The notes under the pieces: generated by a model
Told to the model about the DNA's origin: nothing
What the model saw: the letters and a program-made list of their open reading frames with translations, nothing else
Databases searched by the model: none
Shown: one piece after another, positions 6,113 to 12,632 of the stretch
Layout of the letters: each line of letters begins with the position of its first letter
Numbering within the stretch: the first letter of the stretch is position 1
Assembly (NCBI GenBank): GCA_017642625.1
Contig: JAGCOQ010000076.1
Location: 1 to 12,827 of the forward strand
Length of the DNA: 12,827 nucleotides
Origin: Alphaproteobacteria bacterium
GTDB taxonomy: Bacteria > Pseudomonadota > Alphaproteobacteria > Rs-D84
Reading direction: 5' to 3'
Program-made: the position numbers and the translations under genes

Positions 6113-7300
6113 TTATTTAATAATCTTGGATACAACACCTGCGCCAACTGTGCGTCCGCCTTCACGGATAGCAAAGCGACGGCCTTCGTCCATAGCAATA
6201 GGTGCAATCAATTGCACGCTGATACGAACGTTATCACCTGGCAAGACCATTTCTTTGTCTGCTGGCAAAGTGATTGTTCCAGTTACGTCTGTTGTGCTGA
6301 AGTAGAACTGAGGACGATAGTTGCTAAAGAACGCTGTGTGACGTCCACCTTCTTCCTTGGTCAAAATATAAACTTCAGCTTCAAAGTCTGTGTGTGGAGT
6401 GATAGAACCCGGTTTGCAGATAATCTGACCACGTTCTACTTCTTCCTTCTTGGTTCCACGCAACAACAAACCTACGTTATCGCCGGCTTCACCTTGATCC
6501 AACATCTTGCGGAACATTTCGACACCGGTAACAACTGTTTTTTGTGTTGGACGCAAACCAACGATTTCGCATTCGTCACCAACTTTGACAACACCTGATT
6601 CAACACGGCCAGTAACCACTGTACCACGACCCGTGATTGAAAATACGTCTTCGATTGGCATCAAGAATGGTTTATCAACTGGACGTTCTGGCATTGGGAT
6701 GTATTCATCACATGCTTTCAACAAAGCGTCAATTGATTCTTTGCCCAAACCGTCATTTTTGCCTTCCAATGCAGAGACAGCAGAACCACGGATAATCGGA
6801 GCATTGTCGCCGTCGAAGTCATTAGCAGACAACAATTCACGAATTTCCATTTCAACCAATTCCAACAATTCAGGATCGTTTGCCAAATCGCACTTGTTCA
6901 AATAAACAACGATTTTTGGAATACCGACCTGACGAGCCAACAAGATGTGTTCACGTGTCTGAGGCATAGGACCATCAGTTGCAGCCACAACCAAAATTGC
7001 ACCGTCCATCTGGGCAGCACAGGTAATCATGTTTTTAACATAGTCAGCGTGTCCTGGGCAGTCAACGTGAGCATAGTGACGATTGGCTGTTTCATATTCA
7101 ACGTGTGCAGTATTAATTGTAATACCACGTGCGCGTTCTTCTGGTGCGTTATCGATTTGGTCAACGCCCTTTTGTGCGTCGGTTCCAACACCATAGTAGT
7201 GAACGATAGCGGCTGTCAAAGTCGTTTTACCGTGGTCAACGTGACCAATGGTACCGATATTAACATGCGGCTTGGTTCTTACATATTTTTCTTTTGCCAT
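6113..7300 (-). CDS. tuf: Translation elongation factor EF-Tu
   Basis: EF-Tu is the GTPase that delivers aminoacyl-tRNA to the ribosomal A site. The product is 395 residues, the standard length. It has the P-loop GHVDHGKT (19-26), switch [14 protein letters not shown] (58-70), DCPGH (80-84) with catalytic His84, NKCD (135-138) and the beta-barrel domains II and III, ending [11 protein letters not shown]. The start at 7300 ([14 protein letters not shown]) is set by AAGGAG 6 nt upstream; an in-frame ATG at 7372 would add 24 residues unrelated to the family. Residue 94, in [12 protein letters not shown], is Cys instead of the near-invariant Gly94. It lies 106 nt after fusA, with a possible promoter of its own, and 80 nt before rpsJ. 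Confidence 0.98.
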   Translation of the reverse strand: MAKEKYVRTKPHVNIGTIGHVDHGKTTLTAAIVHYYGVGTDAQKGVDQIDNAPEERARGITINTAHVEYETANRHYAHVDCPGHADYVKNMITCAAQMDGAILVVAATDGPMPQTREHILLARQVGIPKIVVYLNKCDLANDPELLELVEMEIRELLSANDFDGDNAPIIRGSAVSALEGKNDGLGKESIDALLKACDEYIPMPERPVDKPFLMPIEDVFSITGRGTVVTGRVESGVVKVGDECEIVGLRPTQKTVVTGVEMFRKMLDQGEAGDNVGLLLRGTKKEEVERGQIICKPGSITPHTDFEAEVYILTKEEGGRHTAFFSNYRPQFYFSTTDVTGTITLPADKEMVLPGDNVRISVQLIAPIAMDEGRRFAIREGGRTVGAGVVSKIIK

Positions 7301-7306
7301 AATTTT

Positions 7307-7312
7307 CTCCTT
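7307..7312 (-). promoter_or_regulatory. tuf ribosome-binding site, deciding the start
   Basis: A perfect AAGGAG on the minus strand lies 6 nt before the ATG at 7300. It excludes the longer reading frame from 7372 as the main start. Confidence 0.85.
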
Positions 7313-7367
7313 AGGGCTTTGTTTTGTTAATCTGATTCTTGATTTCCGGTCTGGATTTCTGAACCTA

Positions 7368-7395
7368 ATCATAAACCAGAAATTTCAAATCGCAA
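7368..7395 (-). promoter_or_regulatory. Candidate tuf promoter in the fusA-tuf spacer
   Basis: On the minus strand TTGCGA (7395-7390) and TATGAT (7373-7368) are separated by 16 bp. The -35 matches the sigma70 consensus at 4 of 6 positions and the -10 at 5 of 6. Transcription would start near 7361, giving a leader of about 60 nt. An extra promoter before tuf is plausible because EF-Tu is needed in excess over ribosomes, but in AT-rich DNA such matches also occur by chance. Confidence 0.35.
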
Positions 7396-7406
7396 TCTTT
7401 TTTGTT

Positions 7407-9488
7407 TTATTTTGTCAGTTTTTTTATAACCTCGTCTGCAACATTCTGCGGCACTTCGGCATAGTGTGACAATTCCATGTATGGATTTGCACGACCCTGT
7501 GACAAAGAACGCAATGTCTTGACATATCCGAACAGGTTTGCCAACGGCACATATGCAGAAATCAACTGATTTCCGAATTGTGTTTCAATTCCGTTGATTT
7601 GACCACGACGGCTGTTCAAGTCACCGATGATGTCACCGACATATTCTTCCGGTGTATTAACCGAAAGTTTCATAATCGGTTCCAACAACTTTGGCGCTGC
7701 TTTCTTCATCGCTTCGCGGAAGCATGCACGCGCCGCTATTTCAAAGCACAACACGTTAGAGTCAACTTCGTGATATTTACCATCTACCAACGTAGCTTTG
7801 AAATCCACTGTCGGATAGCCAATCAAGACACCTGTCTGTTGCGCTATCTTCAAACCCTTTTCAACACCTGGGATGTATTCTTTTGGAATCGCACCACCAA
7901 CAATCTTGTTTTCGAATTCATAGCCCTGACCTGGTTCCAAAGGTTCAAATTCAATCTTCACCTGGGCATACTGACCCGAACCACCAGATTGTTTCTTGTG
8001 TGTATATTCTTCGGTGACTGGTTTGCGGAATGTTTCGCGATACGCAATACGTGGTTCGCCAACATTAACGTCAACTTTAAATTCACGCGACAAACGATCA
8101 ACCAAAATTTCCAAGTGCAATTCACCAACACCAGCCAAAATTGTTTGACCAGATTCTTCGTCCACAGAAACGCGGAAAGACGGGTCTTCTTTGGCCAATG
8201 CTTGCAAGCCCAATGCCATCTTTTCAACGTCGGCCTTGGTCTTTGGTTCAACTGCGATAGAAATAACCGGTTCTGGAACATGAATGTTTTCCAAGATAAT
8301 CGGGTTTGCTTCGTCGCAAAGTGTATCACCAGTAATTGTTTCCTTCATACCAACCAATGTGATAATGTCACCAGCCGAAGCTTCTTTGATTTCTTCACGT
8401 TGATTAGAATGCATCAACAACATACGACCAACGCGTTCACGTTTGTCGCGGTTGGAATTATAGATGTAAGAGCCAGAAACCAATTTACCCGAATAAATAC
8501 GGATGAACATCAAGTTTCCAACGAAAGGATCGTTTGCAACCTTAAATGCCAATGCGCTGAACGGTTCGTTCGCATTTGGATGACGTTCGATAACGGTTTC
8601 TTTATCCAACTTGGTACCCTTAATTGCCGGAACATCCAATGGTGATGGCAAGTAATCAACAATAGCATCCAACAATGGTTGAACACCCTTGTTCTTAAAT
8701 GCTGTTCCGCACAAAATTGGGTTAAAGTTCTGATTGATTGTTCCCTTACGGATTAACTTTTTGATGGTAGCAACATCTGGAATCTTACCTTCCATATACG
8801 CTTCCATAATTTCATCATCCAGTGTCACAACTTCTTCAATCAATTTGTTGTGCAATTCTTCGGCTTTCGCTTTCAAATCTTCTGGAATATCAATTGTGAC
8901 CGGATGGGAACCCATTTCGTCTTCCCAAATCAAGCCCTTCATTTCAACGACATCAACGACGCCCTTGAAGTCAGATTCAGCACCAATTGGGAAATTGATA
9001 ACCAATGGATTTGATCCCAAACGTTCGCGGATCATATCAACACAGCGGAAGAAGTTTCCACCAACACGATCCATCTTATTAATAAAGCAAATACGTGGAA
9101 CATTGTAACGGTCTGCTTGGCGCCAAACGGTTTCAGTTTGTGGCTGAACGCCCGACACAGATTCAAACACCGCAACCGCACCGTCCAAAACACGCAATGA
9201 ACGTTCCACTTCCATGGTAAAGTCAACGTGTCCCGGGGTATCAATCAAGTTGATACGGTGATCGCGCCAGAAACATGTGGTCGCCGCAGATGTAATTGTA
9301 ATACCACGTTCTTGTTCCTGTTCCATCCAGTCCATAGTGGCGGCACCATCGTGCACTTCACCAATTTTATATGTCTTACCGGTATAGAACAAAATACGTT
9401 CCGAGGTTGTTGTTTTCCCCGCGTCAATATGCGCCATAATACCGATGTTGCGGTACATATGTAAAGGGGCGGTTTTTCCAACAGACAT
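7407..9488 (-). CDS. fusA: Translation elongation factor EF-G
   Basis: EF-G is the GTPase that drives tRNA-mRNA translocation and, with RRF, ribosome recycling. The product is 693 residues, the normal size. Its G domain has AHIDAGKT (19-26), RGITIT (61-66), DTPGH (83-87) and NKMD (137-140). Domain II follows from about residue 290. The domain III-V signatures are [50 protein letters not shown] and [10 protein letters not shown] near the end. The start at 9488 has an AAGGAA site 8 nt upstream. It is 32 nt after rpsG and 106 nt before tuf, so it is the third gene of the str set. It resembles the housekeeping bacterial EF-G rather than EF-G2 or TetM-type proteins. Confidence 0.98.
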   Translation of the reverse strand: MSVGKTAPLHMYRNIGIMAHIDAGKTTTSERILFYTGKTYKIGEVHDGAATMDWMEQEQERGITITSAATTCFWRDHRINLIDTPGHVDFTMEVERSLRVLDGAVAVFESVSGVQPQTETVWRQADRYNVPRICFINKMDRVGGNFFRCVDMIRERLGSNPLVINFPIGAESDFKGVVDVVEMKGLIWEDEMGSHPVTIDIPEDLKAKAEELHNKLIEEVVTLDDEIMEAYMEGKIPDVATIKKLIRKGTINQNFNPILCGTAFKNKGVQPLLDAIVDYLPSPLDVPAIKGTKLDKETVIERHPNANEPFSALAFKVANDPFVGNLMFIRIYSGKLVSGSYIYNSNRDKRERVGRMLLMHSNQREEIKEASAGDIITLVGMKETITGDTLCDEANPIILENIHVPEPVISIAVEPKTKADVEKMALGLQALAKEDPSFRVSVDEESGQTILAGVGELHLEILVDRLSREFKVDVNVGEPRIAYRETFRKPVTEEYTHKKQSGGSGQYAQVKIEFEPLEPGQGYEFENKIVGGAIPKEYIPGVEKGLKIAQQTGVLIGYPTVDFKATLVDGKYHEVDSNVLCFEIAARACFREAMKKAAPKLLEPIMKLSVNTPEEYVGDIIGDLNSRRGQINGIETQFGNQLISAYVPLANLFGYVKTLRSLSQGRANPYMELSHYAEVPQNVADEVIKKLTK

Positions 9489-9520
9489 TGTATTCTTTCC
9501 TTTTGTTTTCTTTCATTAAA

Positions 9521-9997
9521 TTACCAACGGAAATGTGCAAACGCCTTGTTCGCCTCTGCCATCTTGTGGGTATCGATTTTCTTTTTGAATGCGCCACCAT
9601 TGCCCGCCAGAGCATCACGCATTTCAGCAAATAATCTATCCTTCATGCTACGTTCGCCACGTTTGCGTGCAAACATAACCAACCAACGCAATGCCAATGT
9701 TTGCTGACGTTCTGGACGAACTTCGACTGGAACCTGATAAGTTGCACCGCCAACACGACGACCTTTAACTTCTACACTTGGCTTCAAGGCATCAACAACT
9801 TCCAAGAATAACGCCAATTCATCTTTGCCGTCTTTTGCAATCTTTTTCAGTTCATCTAATGCACCATAAACAATGTTTTCGGCAACTTCTTTCTTGCCGT
9901 CCCACATAACAACATTAATACATTTTGCAACGACCAGATTATTATATTTAGAATCTGGCAATATTTCACGTTTCGTCGCAGCTTTACGTCTTGACAT
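9521..9997 (-). CDS. rpsG: 30S ribosomal protein S7 (uS7)
   Basis: uS7 nucleates assembly of the 30S head and binds near the decoding and E sites. In E. coli it represses its own operon by binding the rpsL-rpsG spacer. The product is 158 residues (156 is common). It has [19 protein letters not shown], the conserved [16 protein letters not shown] (33-48), [19 protein letters not shown] and [17 protein letters not shown], and ends [12 protein letters not shown]. The start at 9997 has an AAGGA site 6 nt upstream. The 70-nt spacer before it carries two hairpins. Confidence 0.97.
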   Translation of the reverse strand: MSRRKAATKREILPDSKYNNLVVAKCINVVMWDGKKEVAENIVYGALDELKKIAKDGKDELALFLEVVDALKPSVEVKGRRVGGATYQVPVEVRPERQQTLALRWLVMFARKRGERSMKDRLFAEMRDALAGNGGAFKKKIDTHKMAEANKAFAHFRW

Positions 9998-10019
9998 TTT
10001 GTTTCCTTTTTATTGCTTC

Positions 10020-10056
10020 ATCTGTTTCCAGATTACTCACACGGATTGTCCGCGTG
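10020..10056 (-). promoter_or_regulatory. Two hairpins in the rpsL-rpsG spacer, candidate S7 target
   Basis: On the minus strand CACGCGGA-CAA-UCCGUGUG (10056-10038) forms eight pairs with one G.U. It is followed by AUCUG-GAAA-CAGAU (10033-10020), five pairs with a GNRA tetraloop. The wobble is an A.C mismatch on the plus strand. In E. coli, S7 binds a structured rpsL-rpsG spacer to repress rpsG translation; a conserved position and a similar size of spacer make this a plausible counterpart. I see no sequence identity that proves it. Confidence 0.5.
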
Positions 10057-10067
10057 TATTGTTTAAC

Positions 10068-10439
10068 TTACTTCGCAGTTTTGGCCCCGTACAAAGAACG
10101 ACCTTGTTTTCTGGATTCAACACCCTTGGTATCCAAGACACCACGGATGATGTGATATTTCACACCCGGCAAGTCCTTTACACGACCGCCACGAATCATA
10201 ACAACACTGTGTTCCTGCAAATTGTGCCCTTCCCCAGGGATATAAGCAGTCACTTCGCGACCGTTGGCCAATTTAACACGGGCGACCTTACGTTGCGCCG
10301 AGTTAGGTTTCTTTGGCGTGGTTGTGTACACACGTGTGCAAACACCACGTTTTTGCGGATTTTCCATCATATCAGGTGCCGTAGATTTAAACGCAACCTT
10401 TTTACGTGGTTTCCGAATCAGTTGATTTACTGTTGGCAT
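10068..10439 (-). CDS. rpsL: 30S ribosomal protein S12 (uS12)
   Basis: uS12 lies at the decoding centre and tunes accuracy; it is the classic streptomycin-resistance locus. The product is 123 residues, the normal length. It has [59 protein letters not shown] and the ending [11 protein letters not shown]. Lys43 and Lys88 are both present, the wild-type states at the two main streptomycin sites, and Asp89 is the residue that RimO methylthiolates in E. coli. Residue 49, in KPNSAQRK, is Gln where most bacteria have Leu. The start at 10439 has only a modest GAG-type ribosome-binding site 7 nt upstream. It is the first gene of the str transcript, behind a structured leader of about 144 nt. Confidence 0.98.
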   Translation of the reverse strand: MPTVNQLIRKPRKKVAFKSTAPDMMENPQKRGVCTRVYTTTPKKPNSAQRKVARVKLANGREVTAYIPGEGHNLQEHSVVMIRGGRVKDLPGVKYHIIRGVLDTKGVESRKQGRSLYGAKTAK

Positions 10440-10472
10440 TCAAAATCTCTTTGTTTTTTGTCCATTTTTTGT

Positions 10473-10552
10473 ACACAACAAACCGGTCATCAGACTTATT
10501 TCCATAGCATGCTATGGGTTATAAATCTTCTAAAACGTCCGGTTTTCTGTGT
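10473..10552 (-). promoter_or_regulatory. Structured 5' leader of the str operon with nested palindrome
   Basis: On the minus strand ACACAGAAAACCGG (10552-10539) pairs with CCGGTTTGTTGTGT (10486-10473). ACACA/TGTGT and AAACCGG/CCGGTTT are perfect, and between them lie one G.U and one A.G. Inside the loop is a perfect 16-bp palindrome, CCATAGCATGCTATGG (10502-10517), which in RNA gives a 6-bp hairpin with a CAUG loop. No U-tract follows, so it is not an attenuating terminator of the usual type. It lies between the promoter and rpsL. Leader RNAs have been described before rpsL in other proteobacteria; membership of those families is not tested here. Confidence 0.6.
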
Positions 10553-10560
10553 TTTTTTAT

Positions 10561-10582
10561 CTTTCCCTGTTTACGTGGAAAG
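10561..10582 (-). other. Hairpin at the extreme 5' end of the str transcript
   Basis: CTTTCC (10582-10577) and GGAAAG (10566-10561) are perfect inverted repeats separated by 10 nt on the minus strand. They begin within a base or two of the predicted transcription start (about 10583). A stem at the very 5' end could protect the mRNA from RppH and RNase E attack; this is inference. Confidence 0.4.
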
Positions 10583-10589
10583 CGTCTAC

Positions 10590-10617
10590 ATTATAACTGC
10601 AAACGCTTGATTGTCAA
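10590..10617 (-). promoter_or_regulatory. Perfect-consensus sigma70 promoter of the str operon
   Basis: On the minus strand TTGACA (10617-10612) and TATAAT (10595-10590) are exact consensus hexamers 16 bp apart. The region just upstream (10618-10641) is A/T-rich, like an UP element. Transcription should begin near 10583. It lies between the upstream gene's terminator and rpsL and is the only strong promoter I find for the 16 ribosomal and elongation-factor genes in the window. Confidence 0.88.
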
Positions 10618-10641
10618 GGAAAAACACATGATTTTTATGAA

Positions 10642-10667
10642 AAAAACGCGCCAATCGGCGCGTTTTT
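10642..10667 (-). terminator. Intrinsic terminator of the first upstream beta-barrel gene
   Basis: AAAAACGCGCC (10642-10652) and GGCGCGTTTTT (10657-10667) are perfect inverted repeats with a 4-nt loop. On the minus strand the stem is followed by six T's (10646-10641). It starts about 20 nt after the stop at 10688. The symmetric A and T runs mean it could act in both directions. It insulates the str promoter, whose -35 begins 24 bp away. Confidence 0.92.
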
Positions 10668-10687
10668 ATTTCTGTTCTTATCCAAGA

Positions 10688-11464
10688 TTAGAATTGGATA
10701 CCGAATTTAGCACCAAATTCTACTGGATCAACATTGATACCACTTCTTACGTTCTTTTGACCAAAGATGCCAACATAAGAACCTTTGCAGAAGTTGTAGT
10801 TGAAGCCCAATTTAACATTGATTGGATCCGACGACAACTTAAACTTTCCATCTTCTCTGCCATAGTATGCATTGTCTGCCGCATGATCCAAGTTAAAGCC
10901 ATACAAAACACCACCAACGATGTTAAAGTGATGACCCAACCATACTTGGCCTTCCAAACCAGCTTCCATACCCCATGCATGACGATTCAAGGAGTAGTTG
11001 TGTGCTTCAGCAACTGCATTCAGCGAGAAGCCATCAACAACATAACCATAACGTGTACCAACTGTCCAGTCATAGTATTGGATTGTCAAATTGTCACGTG
11101 CATCATATGCTTGTGCAACTGTACCATAGATGTCACCCTTCCATTCGTTGCCATAATCGAACCAACGATAGTTCAGGCCCAGTTCAACATAGTCCCAGTT
11201 CCACTTTGTGCTATAACGTGGCATATCAGATGAATCATAGGAACCTGCTGTTGCGACAGAAACTGTCCACCAGTCATAGAATCCATAACCGAATTCTGTG
11301 CCCAAAGCATAGTGTTCCAATTCATTGTCCATTGTAAAGGTTGTTTCATTATAGAAAACGCCCTTATCTGGACGATACATTGGGTTGCCAATCATAAAGT
11401 TAGCAGCGCTAGCGCTGGAAACCGCGGCAAACGCCAACAAAGATGTTAAAGCCAATTTTTTCAT
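10688..11464 (-). CDS. Outer-membrane beta-barrel protein, paralogue 1
   Basis: The product is 258 residues. A signal peptide MKKLALTSLLAFAAVSSASA is followed by an Ala, with an A-x-A type cleavage near residue 20. The mature part is rich in Trp, Tyr and Gly with alternating amphipathic segments and ends VEFGAKFGIQF. A terminal Phe with alternating hydrophobics is the BAM-recognised beta-signal. It is a clear paralogue of the next gene: both have GNP(M/L)Y.P..G.FY.ET after the signal, EFGYG, a WT.G.R.GYV block and a G.NYN...VG...FG.KFGI.F end. One Cys (NYNFCKG) is present. The size suits a small barrel, perhaps 8-12 strands; strand count and ligand are unknown. It has its own promoter candidate, GGGAG site 8 nt before ATG, and terminator. 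Confidence 0.85.
   Translation of the reverse strand: MKKLALTSLLAFAAVSSASAANFMIGNPMYRPDKGVFYNETTFTMDNELEHYALGTEFGYGFYDWWTVSVATAGSYDSSDMPRYSTKWNWDYVELGLNYRWFDYGNEWKGDIYGTVAQAYDARDNLTIQYYDWTVGTRYGYVVDGFSLNAVAEAHNYSLNRHAWGMEAGLEGQVWLGHHFNIVGGVLYGFNLDHAADNAYYGREDGKFKLSSDPINVKLGFNYNFCKGSYVGIFGQKNVRSGINVDPVEFGAKFGIQF
11433..11464 (-). repeat. Copy 1 of a 32-bp near-identical segment coding signal peptides
   Basis: The first 32 bases of this gene differ at only one position from the first 32 bases of the upstream paralogue (12473-12504). The single change is a synonymous Leu codon. Identity drops sharply right after it. Confidence 0.85.
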
Positions 11465-11521
11465 TTTAAGAGCTCCCTTTTTGGTTTTACACCAGAATGA
11501 TTTTTTATTCTAGCTGACTAT

Positions 11522-11550
11522 ATTCTACTATCAGATTTTTACTTTATCAA
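11522..11550 (-). promoter_or_regulatory. Sigma70-type promoter of beta-barrel gene 1
   Basis: On the minus strand TTGATA (11550-11545) and TAGAAT (11527-11522) are 17 bp apart, each 5 of 6 to consensus. Transcription would start near 11515, leaving a leader of about 50 nt. The heptamer TAGAATA is repeated directly at 11527-11521 and 11512-11506, the second copy falling around the start site; this may be chance in AT-rich DNA. Confidence 0.6.
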
Positions 11551-11628
11551 GGAAAAAAAGGACAAAACAACAAACTATTATGATTTTGTCATATATACAT
11601 TATTTATATATAAGAAAAGGCACAGAAA

Positions 11629-11658
11629 GGAAAAATCCGGCAACCGCCGGATTTTTCC
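11629..11658 (-). terminator. Intrinsic terminator of beta-barrel gene 2
   Basis: GGAAAAATCCGGC (11629-11641) and GCCGGATTTTTCC (11646-11658) are perfect 13-bp inverted repeats around a 4-nt loop. The stop codon at 11668 is 9 nt upstream of the stem. The T-run is inside the 3' arm (11635-11631 on the minus strand), the usual arrangement when the A and T runs pair. Confidence 0.9.
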
Positions 11659-11667
11659 AACATTTGA

Positions 11668-12504
11668 TTAGAAATCAATACCGAACTTCATGCCAAAGCC
11701 GAAGCCGTCTTCAAAACCCCAACCTTTTTCGGCATCTTCTTTACCAATATCACCTTTCCAGTGATCCATAGTGACACCAACATATGCGCCAACAAACGCA
11801 GATGGGTTGATGTTATAGTTCACACCAAACATACCATCCCATGAACCTCCATTGCGCACTTCATCATCGGTATAACCAGTATATTCAACACCGGCGACCA
11901 AGTTCCAGTTGGCATCCAACACTAACTGAGCATCCAAGCCCAATTGCAACTGGTGGAAACCTTCATCACCCCAGTTGAATGATTCTGTATTGAAATAATT
12001 GTATGCGAAATGACCCGCGACTGTCCAACCATAACCAACATAACCACCACGGATACCCGCAGTCCATGTATAGTGGATAATTTCCTTATCAAACCAGTAT
12101 GTATCGTCTTCTGTGGCTGCAATCATCATCCCCAAACCTTCTCCCGCTGGCAGACCCACGGAACCAGCTTGATATCCAGCATACAAATCTGCTTTCCAGC
12201 CACCTTTATCGATAGCACGGAATATTGCATTCAACGATAAATCCTGCCAACCATAAACATCAAAGTTTTCATATTCTGGTAATGTGATACCAACTTCTAA
12301 GGCAAAATTATCCGTGATACCATAACCAAATTCTTCCGCCAACATCCAAGAATCTGTATTCTCAGAATGTGATGCCAACGAAGTTTCACTATAAAAGTGA
12401 CCCGCTTTTGGCATATATAATGGATTACCATCAATAACGTTTGCAGCATGTGCCCCAGAGATTGCGAACACAGCCAACAAAGATGTTAAAGCTAATTTTT
12501 TCAT
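11668..12504 (-). CDS. Outer-membrane beta-barrel protein, paralogue 2
   Basis: The product is 278 residues. The signal peptide is MKKLALTSLLAVFAISGAHA with predicted cleavage A-H-A before ANV. The mature protein has aromatic- and glycine-rich alternating segments and ends FGFGMKFGIDF, a beta-barrel C-terminal signal with terminal Phe. It shares with paralogue 1 the post-signal GNPLY.P..G.FYSET block, EFGYGI, WTAGIRGGYVGYG, and GVNYN...VGAYVG. It is about 20 residues longer, mostly near the C-terminus (HWKGDIGKEDAEKGWGF). No catalytic motif is visible, so porin or structural barrel roles are open. AGGAG lies 7 nt before the ATG at 12504; the out-of-frame ATG at 12509 is not used. It has its own strong terminator. 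Confidence 0.85.
   Translation of the reverse strand: MKKLALTSLLAVFAISGAHAANVIDGNPLYMPKAGHFYSETSLASHSENTDSWMLAEEFGYGITDNFALEVGITLPEYENFDVYGWQDLSLNAIFRAIDKGGWKADLYAGYQAGSVGLPAGEGLGMMIAATEDDTYWFDKEIIHYTWTAGIRGGYVGYGWTVAGHFAYNYFNTESFNWGDEGFHQLQLGLDAQLVLDANWNLVAGVEYTGYTDDEVRNGGSWDGMFGVNYNINPSAFVGAYVGVTMDHWKGDIGKEDAEKGWGFEDGFGFGMKFGIDF
12473..12504 (-). repeat. Copy 2 of a 32-bp near-identical segment coding signal peptides
   Basis: This segment matches 11433-11464 at 31 of 32 positions and codes for the first residues of the signal peptide, MKKLALTSLL. See copy 1. Confidence 0.85.
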
Positions 12505-12524
12505 TTCATATCTCCTTTTTTACT

Positions 12525-12553
12525 TTTATATTTTTTGGTTGATAGCATCGCAA
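12525..12553 (-). promoter_or_regulatory. Candidate promoter of beta-barrel gene 2
   Basis: On the minus strand TTGCGA (12553-12548) and TATAAA (12530-12525) are 17 bp apart, matching consensus at 4 of 6 and 5 of 6. The start would fall near 12518, leaving a very short leader of about 15 nt that begins just before the AAGGAG site. That short leader makes the call tentative. Confidence 0.4.
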
Positions 12554-12583
12554 TACTCAACCTGGGTTCTAAGCTTATACCAA

Positions 12584-12618
12584 CAACCGACCCCGACCAT
12601 TTTGGTCGGGACCGATTG
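12584..12618 (-). terminator. Terminator-like hairpin after the partial third beta-barrel gene
   Basis: The arms are 12618-12603 and 12599-12584 with a 3-nt loop. On the minus strand all 16 positions pair, 13 Watson-Crick and three G.U, with core CCCGACC/GGUCGGG. The three wobbles would be A.C mismatches on the plus strand, so the structure fits the minus-strand transcript. It starts about 14 nt after the stop. The bases after it (GTTGGTATAAGC, partly in the stem) lack a clean U-run, so termination may be weak or Rho-assisted. Confidence 0.6.
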
Positions 12619-12632
12619 TATTTTTATAAACA

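Noticed and set aside
7301..7372. Longer EF-Tu start adding 24 residues
   Set aside because: The added residues are basic and unrelated to EF-Tu, the perfect AAGGAG serves the ATG at 7300, and the extension overlaps the candidate tuf promoter region.
7355..7383. Terminator between fusA and tuf
   Set aside because: ATTTCTG and CAGAAAT pair over only 7 bp with a 15-nt loop and no U-run; too weak to call.
7578..8645. 355-codon open frame on the plus strand, antisense to fusA
   Set aside because: It is a shadow of the EF-G codon pattern: its protein is rich in Cys, Phe, Asn and Arg with no domain, and the opposite strand is certain EF-G.
9873..10610. 245-codon plus-strand frame across rpsG, rpsL and the str promoter
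   Set aside because: Antisense to two ribosomal protein genes and to a consensus promoter; it has no recognisable domain.
10514..11233. 239-codon plus-strand frame from the str leader into beta-barrel gene 1
   Set aside because: It crosses a strong terminator and the barrel gene in antisense; composition is that of a shadow frame.
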